This document shows positions 1 through 10,424 of a DNA stretch of 64,000 bases, one piece after another. Under the pieces are notes generated by a model. The model had not been told where the DNA came from and did not search any database. It saw nothing but the letters and a program-made list of their open reading frames with translations. The stretch comes from Nocardia brasiliensis NBRC 14402 (GTDB taxonomy: Bacteria; Actinomycetota; Actinomycetes; Mycobacteriales; Mycobacteriaceae). Each line of letters opens with the position of its first letter. The first letter of the stretch is position 1. The stretch is from NCBI RefSeq assembly GCF_000308475.2, contig NZ_BAFT02000060.1:62001-126000 (forward strand). Direction: 5' to 3'. The translations under genes and the position numbers were made by a program.

Positions 1-3000
1 GCGTGCCGCTACAGGCACCGCCGAACGACGCCGAAGGCTATCTGCTCACCGGCGAACTCGGCAGCGTCGCGTCCGGCCGGATCGCCTACACGCTGGGTTT
101 ACAGGGCCCCGCCGTCACTATCGACACGGCGTGCTCGTCGTCGCTGGTCGCGCTGCACGCGGCCGCCGCTTCGCTGCGCCGGGGCGAATGCTCGCTCGCG
201 CTGGCCGGCGGTGCGACGGTGATGTGCCACCCGCGGGTGATCACCGAGATGTCCCGGCAGGGCGGGCTGGCCCCGGACGGACGCTCGAAGCCGTTCTCCG
301 ACAACGCCGACGGGGCCGGCTGGGGTGAAGGCGTCGGCATGCTCGTGCTGGAGCGACTATCCGACGCGCACGCCAACGGGCACGCGATACTGGCGGTGCT
401 GCGCGGCTCGGCGATCAACTCCGACGGCGCCAGCAACGGCCTCACCGCACCGAACGGGCCCGCCCAGCAACGGGTCATCCGCGACGCGCTGCACGCCTGC
501 GACCTCTCGCCTGCCGAGGTGGACGCGGTAGAGGCGCACGGGACGGGCACCTCGCTCGGCGACCCGATCGAAGCGGGGGCACTCATCGCCGCCTACGGTG
601 CGGGCCGCCCGGCGCAGCGGCCGCTGTGGGTCGGCAGCGTGAAGTCGAACATCGGTCATCCGCAGGCGGCCGCCGGCGTGGCCGGAGTGATCAAGATGGT
701 GCTGGCGCTGCGGCACGAAACATTGCCCGCGCTGGTGCATTTCACGACACCGTCCCGGCACGTGGACTGGGCGGAGGCGGGTGTGCGGCCACTCGCCGAA
801 GCGGTGCCGTGGCCGCGCGGCGAGCGGGTACGGCGGTGCGGGGTGTCCTCGTTCGGCATCAGCGGCACGAACGCGCACGTGATCCTCGAGGAAGCGCCGG
901 TGGCGACACCCGACACCGGGTCCAGTGGCCCACCGGCCGAAGTGACGCCGTGGGTGGTCACCGCCCGAAGTGCCGCGGCCCTGCCCGCGCAGGCCGCGGC
1001 TCTGCGCACCGCGGCGGCGACCGAACGTCCCGAGGACGTTGGATTCTCATTGGCGCTCAACCGCTCTCGGTTCGACCACCGAGCCGTGGTGGTCGGCACC
1101 GACCGCGACGAATTGCTGACCGGTCTCACGGCGCTGTCGCGCGACGAGGCCGCGCCGCAAGTGGTGCGCGGGACCGCCTGGCCGGACCCGCGTCCGGTCT
1201 TCGTGTTCCCCGGACAGGGCGGACAGTGGCCGGAAATGGCCGCGGCGCTGCTGAAGTCGTCGCCGGTGTTCGCACAGAGCTTGGCCGAGTGCGCTGACGC
1301 GCTCGCCCGGTACGTCCCGTGGTCGTTGCACGACGTCCTCGACAATGCCGCGGGCGCACCGAGTCTCGATCGGGTCGATGTCGTGCAGCCAGTGCTGTGG
1401 GCCGTGATGGTCGCACTGGCCCGGGTGTGGCAGGCCTACGGCGTCGAACCCGCTGCGGTGGTGGGACATTCTCAGGGCGAGATCGCCGCGGCCTGCGTGG
1501 CGGGCGCGCTGTCCCTGGACGACGGCGCGCTCATCGTGACGCGACGTAGCCGAGCGGTGTTGCCGCTGTCGGGAACGGGCGCGATGCTCTCGCTCGGCCT
1601 CGGTGCGGCCGCGGCACGGGAACGCATGGCGCGGTTCGGCACCCGGCTGTCCGTCGCCGCAGCGAACGGGCCCGAGTCCACGGTGGTCTGCGGCGAACCG
1701 GACGCGATCGCGGAACTACAGGCCGAATGCGCGGCCGCGGGCGTGCACACCCGGACCATCAACGCGGACTACGCCTCGCACAGCAGTCACGTGGACCCGA
1801 TCGAGGCCGAGCTGCTCGACGCACTCGCCCGAGTGCGGCCGCGCGCCGGATCGGTGCCGATGATCTCCACGGTGACCGGCGCGCCGATCGAGCACACCGC
1901 ACTCGACGCGAACTACTGGTGGCAGAACCTGCGCAGGCCGGTCGAATTCGAAAGCGCCACCCGTCATCTGCTGACTGCCGGACATCACGTCTTCGTCGAG
2001 ATCAGCCCGCACCCCGTGCTCGCCTTCGGTATCGAAAGCACCATCGAGGCGACCCGGGCCGAGGCGGCCGTGGTCGCCACCCTGCGCCGCGACGACGGTG
2101 GTTTCGATCGCATGACCGCCGCCCTCGCCCAGGCGCACGCGTACGGCGTGCATGTCGACTGGGACGCCTATTTCGCACCGACTCGACCACGCCGAATCCC
2201 CCTGCCCACTTATGCTTTCCAGCGCCAGCGCTACTGGCTCACCGAAGCGCCGCACACCGGACCGGCCGACCTCACCGCGGCCGGGCTCGAACGCCCGGCG
2301 CACCCGTTGATCGGCGCGGGCGTGCAGCTCGCCGACACCGAGGGGCACCTGTTCACCGCGAGCCTGTCGCTGGACAGTCAACCCTGGCTCGCGGACCACA
2401 CGGTCGGCGGCGAGGCGATCCTGCCCGGTACCGCGATGGTCGAACTCGCGTTGCGGGCGGGCGAACAGGTAGGCGCCGAATGGGTGGACGAGCTGGTGCT
2501 CGAGGCTCCGCTGGTGCTGCCCGGCGACGACACGGTCCAGGTCCAGCTCACCGTCGGCGCGGTGGACGACACGGGCGGACGGCGGGTCAGCCTGTACTCC
2601 CGGCGCGGCGGCCTCGGCGCGTGGACCCGGCACGCGCACGGCACGGTGTCCCCCACCTGGGAGCCGCCGGCCGACGGATTCGCCGAGTGGCCGCCCACCG
2701 ACGCCGCACCGATGAACGTGGACGCCGTCTATGACCGTGCGGCACAGGCGGGTATGGCGTACGGGCCCGCCTTCCGCGGCTTGGACCGGTTGTGGCGGCG
2801 CGGCGACGAGTACTACCTCGAATCGCGCCTGCCGAACGAAATAGCTTCCGACGCCGGGCAATACGGTCTGCACCCCGCCTTGACCGACGCCGTGCTGCAC
2901 GGCTGCCTCGCCGCCATGGCCGACCGGAACGCGCTCACACACGCGGCGGTCCTGCCGTTCACCTGGACGGGGGTCGGCCTGTACACGCTCGGCGCGGCAG

Positions 3001-5990
3001 CGGTCCGGGCTCGCATCACTGCCCTGGGCGACACGGAGTTCCGTGTCGACCTCGCCGACGACGCGGGTGCGGCCGTCGGCCAGATCGCGACGCTGAGCTT
3101 CCGGCCCGCCGGTTCCCTGCTACAGGGTGCGACCCAGGCGCTGTCCACCGTCCGCTGGACCTCGCTGGCCGCACCCGCCGATACCGGAACCAGCGACGAG
3201 CTGTGGGTGCTCGGCGACGACCTCGGCCACCGACTCGCCGACGCCGGAGTCGAATTCGGCCGCTGTACCGATGCCACCGCCGCGGGGACCTCGAGTCCAG
3301 TGCTGCTCGACGTCGCCCCCGCCACCACCGCCGACGGCGTGGCCCGCGCGGCGCTCGACGTCGTGCGGCGGGTGCTGTCCGATATCCGGGCGTGGCTCGC
3401 GGCCACCGGCGACCCGGCGGCACGGCTCGCGGTGGTCACCCATCGTGCGGTCGCAACCACGCCCGACGAGGACGTCACCGATCTCGCGAGCGCCGCGGTC
3501 TGGGGTTTGATCCGCACCGCGCAGGCCGAATACCCCGGCCGGTTCGTCCTGGTGGATCTCGATGACGAACCCGCCTCCGCGCGGGCGCTGCCGCCGGCGT
3601 TGCGCACCGCGGAGGAGCAGATCGCGATTCGCGACGGTCATCTGAGCACACCGCGGATCGGCCCGTTGCGCACCGAAGCCACCGCCCCACCCTTGGCGGA
3701 TCCGGCCCAGACCGTGCTGATCACCGGCGGCACCGGCGGACTCGGCGGACTGCTCGCGCGCCACCTCGTGACCGTGCATCACGTCCGGCACCTGCTCCTG
3801 GTCAGTCGACGCGGCGAAACATCTCCCGGCGCAGCCGAACTCGTCGCCGAACTGAACGCACTCGGCGCCGAGGTCCGGGTGGCGGCATGCGATATCGCCG
3901 ACTATGCGGCCACCGCCGACCTGCTGCGTTCGCTGCCCGCCGACCGGCCGCTCGGTGCGGTGATCCACGCGGCCGGGGTGCTCGACGACGGCACCGTCGA
4001 GACGCTCACCGATGCCCAGATCGAGCGCGTCATGCGCGCCAAGGTGGACGGCGCGGTGAACCTGCATCTGCTGACCGAGGATCTCGGGCTGTCCGGCTTC
4101 CTGACCTACTCCTCGGTGGCGGGTGTGCTCGGCACGCCGGGGCAGGCCAATTACGCGGCGGGCAACGCCTTCCTGGACGCGCTCGTGCAGCACCGCCGCG
4201 CGCACGGACTGCCGGGCATTTCGCTGGCGTGGGGACCGTGGGCGAGCGACGCGGGCATGACCGAGGGCCTGTCCGAGGTGGACCACGCCCGCCTGGGCCG
4301 GTGGGGACTGCTGCCGCTGGACGCCGCGGACGGCTGCGCGCTCTTCGACGCGGCCCGCGCCGCGGATCGGCCACTCGCCATTCCCTGCCGCATCCAGTTG
4401 ACCAGATCCGGTGACGCACAGCTCATTCCGGCGATGCTGCGCGATATGGTCCGGGCCGCGCCCCGGCTCCGCCAGGCCACGAGCGCACCCAAGGCGGATG
4501 ACACCGCACGCGAACGTGAGCGGCTGCGTGACCATCTGATCGGCTTGCCCGCGGCACAACGCCGAGCAGAACTGGTCCGGATCGTCACCCGGCACGCCGC
4601 CGAGGTCGCGAATCTGGCCTCGGCCGACGAGGTCGCCGCCGATCTGCCCCTGATGGCACTGGGTTTCGATTCGCTGGCCTCGCTCGAACTGCGAAATCGG
4701 CTGGTACATCAGCTCGGATTGACCGGGCACCTCTCCGCGAACGCGGTCTTCCAGACGCCGACGCCGACCGGCCTCGCCGCGCGGATCGCCACGATCCTGA
4801 CCGGCGACGACGAGTCCGCCGCAGTCGACGAGCCGGCACCGGACCAGGTGCGGCTACCCGACGATATCGGGCCAGCCACCACCTCCGGCCCGGTCACCCT
4901 GGCCGCCGCCGCACACCTCTTCGTCACGGGCGCAACCGGTTTCGTCGGCAGCTTCCTGGTCCGTGAACTGCTCGACCGGACCTCGGCGACCGTGCACTGC
5001 CTCGTCGAGTCGCCGAGCGCGCCGGCGGGCCTGGCCCGGCTGCAGGACACAATGCGCGGCTACCGGTTGTGGGACGACGCGCTGGCCGAACGCCTGATCG
5101 CGGTGCCCGGCACGCTCACCGATCCCCATCTCGGCCTGACCGAGGCGGCGTTCGACGCGCTGGCCCGCACCGTGGACGGCGTATTCCATTGCGCCGCAGT
5201 CGTGGACGAATCCGAGTCCGCGGACGGGATGGCGGCCGCCCTGCGCCTGGCCGCCCGGCACCGGACGGTCCCGGTGCATCACCTGTCCACGTTCGCCGTC
5301 TTCGGACAGCAGGACACCGAAGCGCCCGCACTGACCGAGGACGCACCCACCGGCCCGTCGGACGCACTGACGGGCGAGCACGCGCGGTCCCGATGGATCG
5401 CGGAGGAAATGGTCTCGCGCGCACGCGACCGCGGGCTACCTGTCTCGGTCTACCGGTTGCCCAGGGTGTTCGGCCACCGGGAGACCGGGGCGTGCTCGCC
5501 GACGGACCTGCTCTGGCGCGTCGTGCAGGGTTGCGTCCAGGCGGGCGTCGCGCCCGCGACCGAACTTACCGCCGACCTCATCCCGGTCGACTACGCGGCG
5601 AAAGCCGTTGCCGCCCTGGCCTGCGACGGCGGAGCGGCCGGTGCGACCTTCCACCTGTCCAACCCGGAACCGGTGCCGTTCGCATCGATCGTCGCCGCTC
5701 TCGTCGCCCGTGGGTATCCGCTGGCCGAACTCCCCGCGGGTCTGTGGGCGGACATGATCGGCAGCGATCCCGACAATGCCGCCCATCCGGTGCTGCAAGC
5801 CTTCTCGGAGATCGCCTTCGAGCAGCCCGGCCACGGCCGGTCGTCGTTCGAGTCCACCGCGACCCGGGCGGCGCTCACGGCGGTCGGCGTATCCGGCCCG
5901 CCCGCGAGCGCCGCGGCGCTCGGCGCGACCATCGACTATTTCATCGAGACGGGCCACCTGCCCGCCGCACAGGAGGCCTCGACACGATGA
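1..5990 (+). CDS. Modular type I polyketide synthase, 5' truncated: KS-AT-DH-KR-ACP-terminal reductase-like domain
   Basis: The frame is open from the window edge, so the N-terminal part of the ketosynthase lies outside. Residues are counted from the GTG at position 3. KS: DTACSSS with Cys44, His179 and His219. AT: GHSQG with Ser490 and a YASH motif at 590-593, which in this family indicates methylmalonyl-CoA. DH: His799 and Asp962 (DAVLH). [10 protein letters not shown] near 1240, LDD at 1327-1329 (B-type), Ser1371 and Tyr1384. ACP: FDSL with Ser1557. The last roughly 350 residues are a thioester-reductase-type Rossmann domain (GATGFVG near 1640). In it the usual Y-x-x-S-K-W reads H-A-R-S-R-W (His1793, Arg1797), so the catalytic Tyr and Lys are both replaced. 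This suggests one extension with reduction to the enoyl level, then release by an atypical domain. The next gene starts inside the stop codon (ATGA), so the two are translationally coupled. Confidence 0.96.
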   Translation, partial: VPLQAPPNDAEGYLLTGELGSVASGRIAYTLGLQGPAVTIDTACSSSLVALHAAAASLRRGECSLALAGGATVMCHPRVITEMSRQGGLAPDGRSKPFSDNADGAGWGEGVGMLVLERLSDAHANGHAILAVLRGSAINSDGASNGLTAPNGPAQQRVIRDALHACDLSPAEVDAVEAHGTGTSLGDPIEAGALIAAYGAGRPAQRPLWVGSVKSNIGHPQAAAGVAGVIKMVLALRHETLPALVHFTTPSRHVDWAEAGVRPLAEAVPWPRGERVRRCGVSSFGISGTNAHVILEEAPVATPDTGSSGPPAEVTPWVVTARSAAALPAQAAALRTAAATERPEDVGFSLALNRSRFDHRAVVVGTDRDELLTGLTALSRDEAAPQVVRGTAWPDPRPVFVFPGQGGQWPEMAAALLKSSPVFAQSLAECADALARYVPWSLHDVLDNAAGAPSLDRVDVVQPVLWAVMVALARVWQAYGVEPAAVVGHSQGEIAAACVAGALSLDDGALIVTRRSRAVLPLSGTGAMLSLGLGAAAARERMARFGTRLSVAAANGPESTVVCGEPDAIAELQAECAAAGVHTRTINADYASHSSHVDPIEAELLDALARVRPRAGSVPMISTVTGAPIEHTALDANYWWQNLRRPVEFESATRHLLTAGHHVFVEISPHPVLAFGIESTIEATRAEAAVVATLRRDDGGFDRMTAALAQAHAYGVHVDWDAYFAPTRPRRIPLPTYAFQRQRYWLTEAPHTGPADLTAAGLERPAHPLIGAGVQLADTEGHLFTASLSLDSQPWLADHTVGGEAILPGTAMVELALRAGEQVGAEWVDELVLEAPLVLPGDDTVQVQLTVGAVDDTGGRRVSLYSRRGGLGAWTRHAHGTVSPTWEPPADGFAEWPPTDAAPMNVDAVYDRAAQAGMAYGPAFRGLDRLWRRGDEYYLESRLPNEIASDAGQYGLHPALTDAVLHGCLAAMADRNALTHAAVLPFTWTGVGLYTLGAAAVRARITALGDTEFRVDLADDAGAAVGQIATLSFRPAGSLLQGATQALSTVRWTSLAAPADTGTSDELWVLGDDLGHRLADAGVEFGRCTDATAAGTSSPVLLDVAPATTADGVARAALDVVRRVLSDIRAWLAATGDPAARLAVVTHRAVATTPDEDVTDLASAAVWGLIRTAQAEYPGRFVLVDLDDEPASARALPPALRTAEEQIAIRDGHLSTPRIGPLRTEATAPPLADPAQTVLITGGTGGLGGLLARHLVTVHHVRHLLLVSRRGETSPGAAELVAELNALGAEVRVAACDIADYAATADLLRSLPADRPLGAVIHAAGVLDDGTVETLTDAQIERVMRAKVDGAVNLHLLTEDLGLSGFLTYSSVAGVLGTPGQANYAAGNAFLDALVQHRRAHGLPGISLAWGPWASDAGMTEGLSEVDHARLGRWGLLPLDAADGCALFDAARAADRPLAIPCRIQLTRSGDAQLIPAMLRDMVRAAPRLRQATSAPKADDTARERERLRDHLIGLPAAQRRAELVRIVTRHAAEVANLASADEVAADLPLMALGFDSLASLELRNRLVHQLGLTGHLSANAVFQTPTPTGLAARIATILTGDDESAAVDEPAPDQVRLPDDIGPATTSGPVTLAAAAHLFVTGATGFVGSFLVRELLDRTSATVHCLVESPSAPAGLARLQDTMRGYRLWDDALAERLIAVPGTLTDPHLGLTEAAFDALARTVDGVFHCAAVVDESESADGMAAALRLAARHRTVPVHHLSTFAVFGQQDTEAPALTEDAPTGPSDALTGEHARSRWIAEEMVSRARDRGLPVSVYRLPRVFGHRETGACSPTDLLWRVVQGCVQAGVAPATELTADLIPVDYAAKAVAALACDGGAAGATFHLSNPEPVPFASIVAALVARGYPLAELPAGLWADMIGSDPDNAAHPVLQAFSEIAFEQPGHGRSSFESTATRAALTAVGVSGPPASAAALGATIDYFIETGHLPAAQEASTR

Positions 5991-6430
5991 GCGGTGAATA
6001 CCATCTAGCGCAGGCGAACATCCTCTACGCCGTCGACTCGCTGAAGTCCGAGACGCTCGCCGACTTCCACGAGCTCGCGTTGAAGATCGACGCGATGGCC
6101 CGCGCCGCACCGGGTTTCGTCTTCCGGCTCGAGTCGCTGTTCGATCTCCCCGAAGACCCCTACATGCTGAACATTTCGGTGTGGGAGGACATGGCGACGC
6201 TGCGGGAGTTTACCTATCGGGGCGAGCATGCCGGTTCCCTGCGCATCCGCCGGAAATGGTTCAAGCCGCCGCGCGGTGCTCCGTCGGTGCTGTGGTGGCT
6301 GCCCGTCGGCAGCCTGCCCGATGTCGGCGAGAGCATGGCCAGGCTGGACCTGCTGAACGCGAAAGGCCCAACGCAGGAAGCGTTTACATTCCGTCGCGCG
6401 TTTCCGCCACCCGTATCCGGAAAGGATTGA
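5987..6430 (+). CDS. DUF3291-like protein (dimeric alpha/beta-barrel, antibiotic monooxygenase-like fold)
   Basis: This 147-residue protein overlaps the PKS stop by four bases (ATGA), which fixes the start. It opens with [11 protein letters not shown] and contains FVFRLES and a W-rich tract ([14 protein letters not shown]), a pattern I associate with DUF3291, a family with a ferredoxin-like barrel related to antibiotic biosynthesis monooxygenases. No signal peptide or membrane segment is visible. Its place between a PKS and an acyl-CoA dehydrogenase suggests a tailoring or cyclisation role, or a chaperone-like role, for the polyketide. No catalytic residue can be named. The family assignment is fair; the function is inferred from context only. 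Confidence 0.8.
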   Translation: MSGEYHLAQANILYAVDSLKSETLADFHELALKIDAMARAAPGFVFRLESLFDLPEDPYMLNISVWEDMATLREFTYRGEHAGSLRIRRKWFKPPRGAPSVLWWLPVGSLPDVGESMARLDLLNAKGPTQEAFTFRRAFPPPVSGKD

Positions 6431-6433
6431 TCG

Positions 6434-7621
6434 GTGCATCCTGACGACCGGCCGCTGTCGCCGGCAGCGGCGTTGCAAGCCGTCCGCGAGTTCGCGCGGA
6501 CCACGTTGCTCGGCCACGACGCCGAGTTCGATTCCGGCGCGGAACCGCCCCTGGCGCTGTACGAACCCCTGCACAAGATGGGTCTGCTGAACTGGTGGCT
6601 GCCCACCGAATACGGTGGCGCCGGCCTCGGCCTCACCGACAGCATCGACCTCGTCTCCGAGCTCGCCTACGCCGACGCGGGCTCGGCCTTCACCCTGCTG
6701 ATCTCCATCCTCAGCAGCTCGATGGTTTCGCTGTACGGCGCACCGGAACTCAAAGAGCGGTTCCTCACGGCGATGACCCGCGAGGGCGGCTACTCGGCCG
6801 CGCTGGGCAGCGAGCAGGCGGCGGGCAGCGAGCTGATCAATCTCGCCACCACACTCACCCGGCGCGGCGACGACGTGGTCCTCAACGGCGAGAAGATGTT
6901 CTCCACCAATTCCGGCTTCGCCGACTACCTCGTCGTGTTCGCCAGGTCCGCCGGGGACAAGAAAGGGGCGACCTATCACGCGGTGCTCGTGCCTCGGGAC
7001 ACACCGGGAGCGCAGGTGGTCAAACGCTGGGACATGATCGGTCTCCGGTCGGCGGGCACCTACCAGGTGTCGTTCACTGACTGCGTCGTGCCGAGCGGCA
7101 ATGTGCTGAACGGGCCGGGACTAAAGATCATCGAGGTCGGTTTGAACTCGAGCCGGATCCTGATCGGGACCATCGCGCTCGGCGTCGCCAGGCGGATCCG
7201 GGATATCTGCCTGGATTACGCGATGACCAAACCGCTGGGCGGTCGCACCCTCGTCGAGAACGCGGTGTTCGCAAGCAAACTCGGGCAGATGGAAATGCAG
7301 ATCGACGTCATGCGCAACCAATGCCTGGCCGCGGCAACCGAATACGACGCCATCATGGCGACCGATGACCCGGCCGCTGAGTTCCTCCAGCGCGGCGCGC
7401 TGCGGTCGGCCCTGACCACCAAGATGTTCTGCGGCCAGACCGGCTGGCAGGTGGCCACGGTCGGCTCGGAGATGTTCGGCGGCCTCGGCTACACCACCGA
7501 ACTGCCCATCGCCAAGTACCTGCGCGATATCCGGGCGGTGACCATCGTCGAAGCCGGCGACGACGTGCTTCGTGAACTCGTCTTCCGGCGGTTCGTGCTG
7601 CCGGCCAACCGCAGGATCTGA
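6434..7621 (+). CDS. Acyl-CoA (or acyl-ACP) dehydrogenase, polyketide tailoring
   Basis: A 395-residue flavoprotein of the acyl-CoA dehydrogenase superfamily, at the usual length. It starts at a GTG three bases after the preceding stop. The N-terminal helical domain is followed by the beta-domain (SEQAAGSELINLATT, then NGEKMFSTNS), and the C-terminal helices contain QVATVGSEMFGGLGYT and LRDIRAVTIVEAGDDVLR. The Glu in IVEAG lies where the family's catalytic base is often found. It removes two hydrogens from an acyl thioester to give an alpha,beta-unsaturated product, with electrons passing to FAD. In this operon it most likely acts on a PKS-bound or PKS-derived acyl chain, or makes an unusual starter or extender. 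Substrate unknown. Confidence 0.92.
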   Translation: MHPDDRPLSPAAALQAVREFARTTLLGHDAEFDSGAEPPLALYEPLHKMGLLNWWLPTEYGGAGLGLTDSIDLVSELAYADAGSAFTLLISILSSSMVSLYGAPELKERFLTAMTREGGYSAALGSEQAAGSELINLATTLTRRGDDVVLNGEKMFSTNSGFADYLVVFARSAGDKKGATYHAVLVPRDTPGAQVVKRWDMIGLRSAGTYQVSFTDCVVPSGNVLNGPGLKIIEVGLNSSRILIGTIALGVARRIRDICLDYAMTKPLGGRTLVENAVFASKLGQMEMQIDVMRNQCLAAATEYDAIMATDDPAAEFLQRGALRSALTTKMFCGQTGWQVATVGSEMFGGLGYTTELPIAKYLRDIRAVTIVEAGDDVLRELVFRRFVLPANRRI

Positions 7622-7631
7622 GGTAGCCCGA

Positions 7632-8411
7632 ATGGGTCAGCGAACAATCAAGCAACCGTCGCCCTGGCTGCAGCATGTGGTGTCCGATGCCCAGCAGGGC
7701 ACCGCCTGCCTGGTGTGCGTGCCGCCGGCCGGGGGCGCCGCCGGCGCGTATTGGACTTGGACACAATGGTTGCCACCGCAGATCGACTTGCTGCTGGTGC
7801 AGCCGCCGGGGCGGGAAGACCGCTACGCGGAGCCGCCCGAGTGGACGCTCGACGAGGTTCGCGAGCAGTTCACGCACGCGCTCGCCGCGCTGCCCGAGGT
7901 GCCGTACCACGTGCTCGGCCACAGCATGGGCAGCCTGATCGGCACGCATATCGCGACCTGGCTGGCCCCGCACCGCGAGGTGCGACGGTTGATCGTCAGC
8001 TCGTACCGGCCGGATCCCAGCGAGAGCCGCTTCTCCCGGGTGTTCCCGAGCGGCCGGATCGACGATATCGACCTCGCCCAGCTCGCCGCGCTCAGCGGTC
8101 TGGAAGTGGCCGATTGGCACGCGCTGCCCGCCGAGTTCCAGGAGGGCCTGACCCGGCGCTGGTATGCGGATCTGGCGTTGTCCGCGGAACTGCCCGTCCC
8201 CACCGAACCGGTGCTGGACTGCCCCATCACCGCGTGGCTCGGCGACCACGACCTCATGCCCGCGGGCGCGCTCACGGCCTGGTCGAAACTCACCACCCGC
8301 AGCTGCACGGTCGAAACCTGGCCCGGCGGCCACGATTACCTCTTCGCCCGGCCCACCCCGGTCCGGGAACGCCTGCTCGAACTCATGGAAACCGATCGGC
8401 CGCCGGCCTGA
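7632..8411 (+). CDS. Type II thioesterase (alpha/beta hydrolase)
   Basis: A 259-residue stand-alone thioesterase of the type found with PKS and NRPS loci. I chose the ATG at 7632 because an AGGTAG sequence precedes it and upstream in-frame codons would run back into the dehydrogenase gene. Visible motifs: PPAGG near the N terminus, GHSMG with nucleophile Ser98, GDHD near residue 210 and GGHDYLF near 235, giving a complete Ser-Asp-His triad. Such enzymes remove aberrant acyl groups from carrier proteins. It is the last gene of the PKS transcript and faces the MFS gene that follows. Because the PKS terminal domain lacks its normal catalytic Tyr/Lys, this enzyme might also take part in release (inference). 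Confidence 0.94.
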   Translation: MGQRTIKQPSPWLQHVVSDAQQGTACLVCVPPAGGAAGAYWTWTQWLPPQIDLLLVQPPGREDRYAEPPEWTLDEVREQFTHALAALPEVPYHVLGHSMGSLIGTHIATWLAPHREVRRLIVSSYRPDPSESRFSRVFPSGRIDDIDLAQLAALSGLEVADWHALPAEFQEGLTRRWYADLALSAELPVPTEPVLDCPITAWLGDHDLMPAGALTAWSKLTTRSCTVETWPGGHDYLFARPTPVRERLLELMETDRPPA

Positions 8412-8445
8412 TCGGCACAACCATGCGAGGTGGGACACGAGCGCC

Positions 8446-8534
8446 GACCCGCAATCGTGCAAGGCCACTCCGCGGCAGTGGAGCGAAGTCGTCACCGGCC
8501 GTTCCGCGCGTTTCCGCAGAACACGTTGCGGGTC
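8446..8534. terminator. Nested inverted repeat between convergent genes
   Basis: GACCCGCAA (8446-8454) pairs perfectly with TTGCGGGTC (8526-8534), and an inner hairpin is formed by CCACT (8465-8469) and AGTGG (8477-8481). It fills the 121-base gap between two tail-to-tail genes and touches the stop of the minus-strand transporter. A bidirectional terminator or an mRNA-end stabiliser is the simplest reading. There is no U-tract, which is common in high-G+C actinomycetes. Confidence 0.45.
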
Positions 8535-9774
8535 ACGGTAATTCGGCGCGGCGGAGGGCGGTGGCGCGGAAGCCGAGGAGTGCGCCGAGGGCGACTACGG
8601 CGGCGCTGACGACGAAGACCGGACGGGTGCCCCAGGCTGCGATGGCCGCGCCGACTATCGGATAGACGAGGGGTGCGAGGCCGAGGGTCACCAGGCTGGC
8701 CGCTGCGGTTACCCGGCCGAGATAGGCTGGCACAGCAGTGGTTTGAATGAGCGCCGCGCACAGCGCACCGCTGAGTCCCGCGGTGAGGCCGATGATGATG
8801 CCGATGCCCGCCGCGACCGGCAGGGCCGCGGCGTAGGCCAGCGCGCCGATCGCGATCGCACCGAGCATCAGGCACACCGGCTGCACGAGTCCGGCCCGAG
8901 GTACCCGGCCGCCGACCGCGAGCAACAGCGACGCGGCGGCCGCGCCCACACCGAATCCGCCGATGATCCAGCCGAGGCCTGTTGCGCCCCAGCCCCGTTC
9001 AGCGGCGAGCAGGGTGACGCCGATATTCAGCGGACCGGTGAAACCGAGCTCGCCCACGGCGAGGACGACGACCAGCGGTGCCAGCACCGGGTCGCGGCGA
9101 ATGTAGCGCACGCCTTCGACCAGATCCGCCCACGCGGTGCTGCGCTGCTCGACCGCACCGTCGTCCGGCAGCGGCGCGATCCGGACGGCGATCAGCAGCG
9201 GTAGCGACACCGCGAACAACAGTGCGGCAGTGGTGAAAGCGAGCGACGGACCGCCGGTCGCCAGCGCCAGTCCGCCGAGCGGAGAGCCGCCGATCAGCGC
9301 GGCGCGGGACGCCAGCCCGCGCAGGCCCTGCACCCGAGCCAGCTGGTCCGGCTTCGTGATGCGCGGCGGCAGCGCGCCGACCGCGGGCAGGAACAGCGCA
9401 TCGATCACGCCGAACACCAGCGCGACCAAGGCGAGCAGCCAGACGCCGGGAGTCGCCAACGCCAACACACCCGCCGCGCCCAGGATCACCAGGCAGCGCG
9501 TCAGATCGCTGCCGATCAACACCTTTCGCGGCCCGAACCGGTCGGCGAGCACTCCCCCGCCGAGCATCAGCAGCACCCTGGGCACCGCCGCCACCGCCAG
9601 GATCAGCCCGGCCTGCGCCGGCGTGCCGACCTGAATCGCCGCCCAGGACAGTGCGAGAAAGTACACGCTGTCCCCCAGCAGCGAACAGACGAACGCGCCG
9701 AGCCAGCGCAGCACATTCGCATCGCGATACGCCGGCGGCACCTGCGCGTCCGGCCGAACGGCTTCGGTACTCAC
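8533..9774 (-). CDS. MFS transporter (drug-efflux-like)
   Basis: A 413-residue polytopic membrane protein with about 12 hydrophobic segments. The first lies after a soluble N terminus of about 25 residues, and an MFS loop (GGGVLADRFGPRKVLI) follows the second helix. Proton-driven exporters of this MFS_1/MFS_3-like type often carry drugs or secondary metabolites. Its GTG start overlaps the stop of the upstream ArsR-like regulator (GTGA), so pump and regulator are one coupled unit. The regulator, and a palindrome in front of it, probably control expression. It is convergent with the PKS operon, so self-resistance to the polyketide is possible but unproven. Confidence 0.93.
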   Translation of the reverse strand: MSTEAVRPDAQVPPAYRDANVLRWLGAFVCSLLGDSVYFLALSWAAIQVGTPAQAGLILAVAAVPRVLLMLGGGVLADRFGPRKVLIGSDLTRCLVILGAAGVLALATPGVWLLALVALVFGVIDALFLPAVGALPPRITKPDQLARVQGLRGLASRAALIGGSPLGGLALATGGPSLAFTTAALLFAVSLPLLIAVRIAPLPDDGAVEQRSTAWADLVEGVRYIRRDPVLAPLVVVLAVGELGFTGPLNIGVTLLAAERGWGATGLGWIIGGFGVGAAAASLLLAVGGRVPRAGLVQPVCLMLGAIAIGALAYAAALPVAAGIGIIIGLTAGLSGALCAALIQTTAVPAYLGRVTAAASLVTLGLAPLVYPIVGAAIAAWGTRPVFVVSAAVVALGALLGFRATALRRAELP

Positions 9775-10361
9775 GGCCGGGACGGAAATCCGTACAGCTG
9801 CACCGCGACGTGCTCGCGACCTTCGACCTCACCCGCCGCGACCGCCGCCTCGCCGCGCTGCTGCCAGCGGCGGACCACAGCGGTGAGCTCCGCCTCCAGC
9901 TCGGCCAGCTCGGCCGCGGTCAGCCGCGGCGTGTACTCGGCGCTGAACGCCGCGTCGGTCCAGGCCTTCGGCCACGCCGACTGCTGATCGAGGTAGGCGC
10001 GGTACCGTTCGCTGCGGTCGGCCAGCAGCTGCCGGGTGACCTGCCCGACGACCATCGCGCCCTCGGGATCGGCGAGAAAGTCCGAGCTGCGGAAGCTCCA
10101 GCCCTTGTCCGACACCGGTTTCCACCAGCGCTCGCGGCCGTCGGTCCCCAATTCCGGTGCCGCCACGACGAATCCGTGCGCCGCCAGCTTCCGCAGGTGG
10201 TAGCTGACGAGCGAGACCGCCTCGTCCACCTGCTCGGCCAGCTGCGACGCGGTCGCGGAGCCGGCGGTGTGCAGCGCGCGATACAGCGCGATCCGCAACG
10301 GATGCGTGAAGACCTTCAGCGTATCGAGATCGGTGATGGTCGGCGGCGCAGCGTCGGGCAT
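9771..10361 (-). CDS. ArsR-like winged-helix transcriptional regulator
   Basis: A 196-residue regulator. The N-terminal third is a winged helix (LKVFTHPLRIALYRALHT, then ATASQLAEQVDEAVSLVSYHLRKLAAHGFV), the arrangement of the ArsR/HTH_20 group. The C-terminal part is helical (AELAELEAELTAVVRRW) and probably dimerises or binds a ligand. No metal-binding Cys pair is seen, so it is unlikely to sense metals. I chose the start MPDAAPPT at 10361 rather than an upstream in-frame ATG, because the longer form would read through the palindrome at 10374-10413. It overlaps the MFS start, so it probably represses its own operon. Confidence 0.9.
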   Translation of the reverse strand: MPDAAPPTITDLDTLKVFTHPLRIALYRALHTAGSATASQLAEQVDEAVSLVSYHLRKLAAHGFVVAAPELGTDGRERWWKPVSDKGWSFRSSDFLADPEGAMVVGQVTRQLLADRSERYRAYLDQQSAWPKAWTDAAFSAEYTPRLTAAELAELEAELTAVVRRWQQRGEAAVAAGEVEGREHVAVQLYGFPSRP

Positions 10362-10373
10362 GCCACTCAGGCT

Positions 10374-10413
10374 AGATACGAAAGGAAATTTGCGCAATTA
10401 TTCTTTCGTATCT
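10374..10413. promoter_or_regulatory. Large AT-rich palindrome, probable operator of the ArsR-like regulator
   Basis: GATACGAAAG (10375-10384) is mirrored exactly by CTTTCGTATC (10403-10412). The centre, TTGCGCAA (10390-10397), shares the same dyad axis, and 17 of 20 base pairs are symmetric over 40 bases. It lies 12 bases upstream of the regulator's start and just after the stop of the preceding minus-strand gene. It is markedly AT-rich for this genome. The position suits an autoregulatory operator overlapping the promoter of the regulator-pump operon. Confidence 0.7.
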
Positions 10414-10424
10414 TGTTCTCCCGG

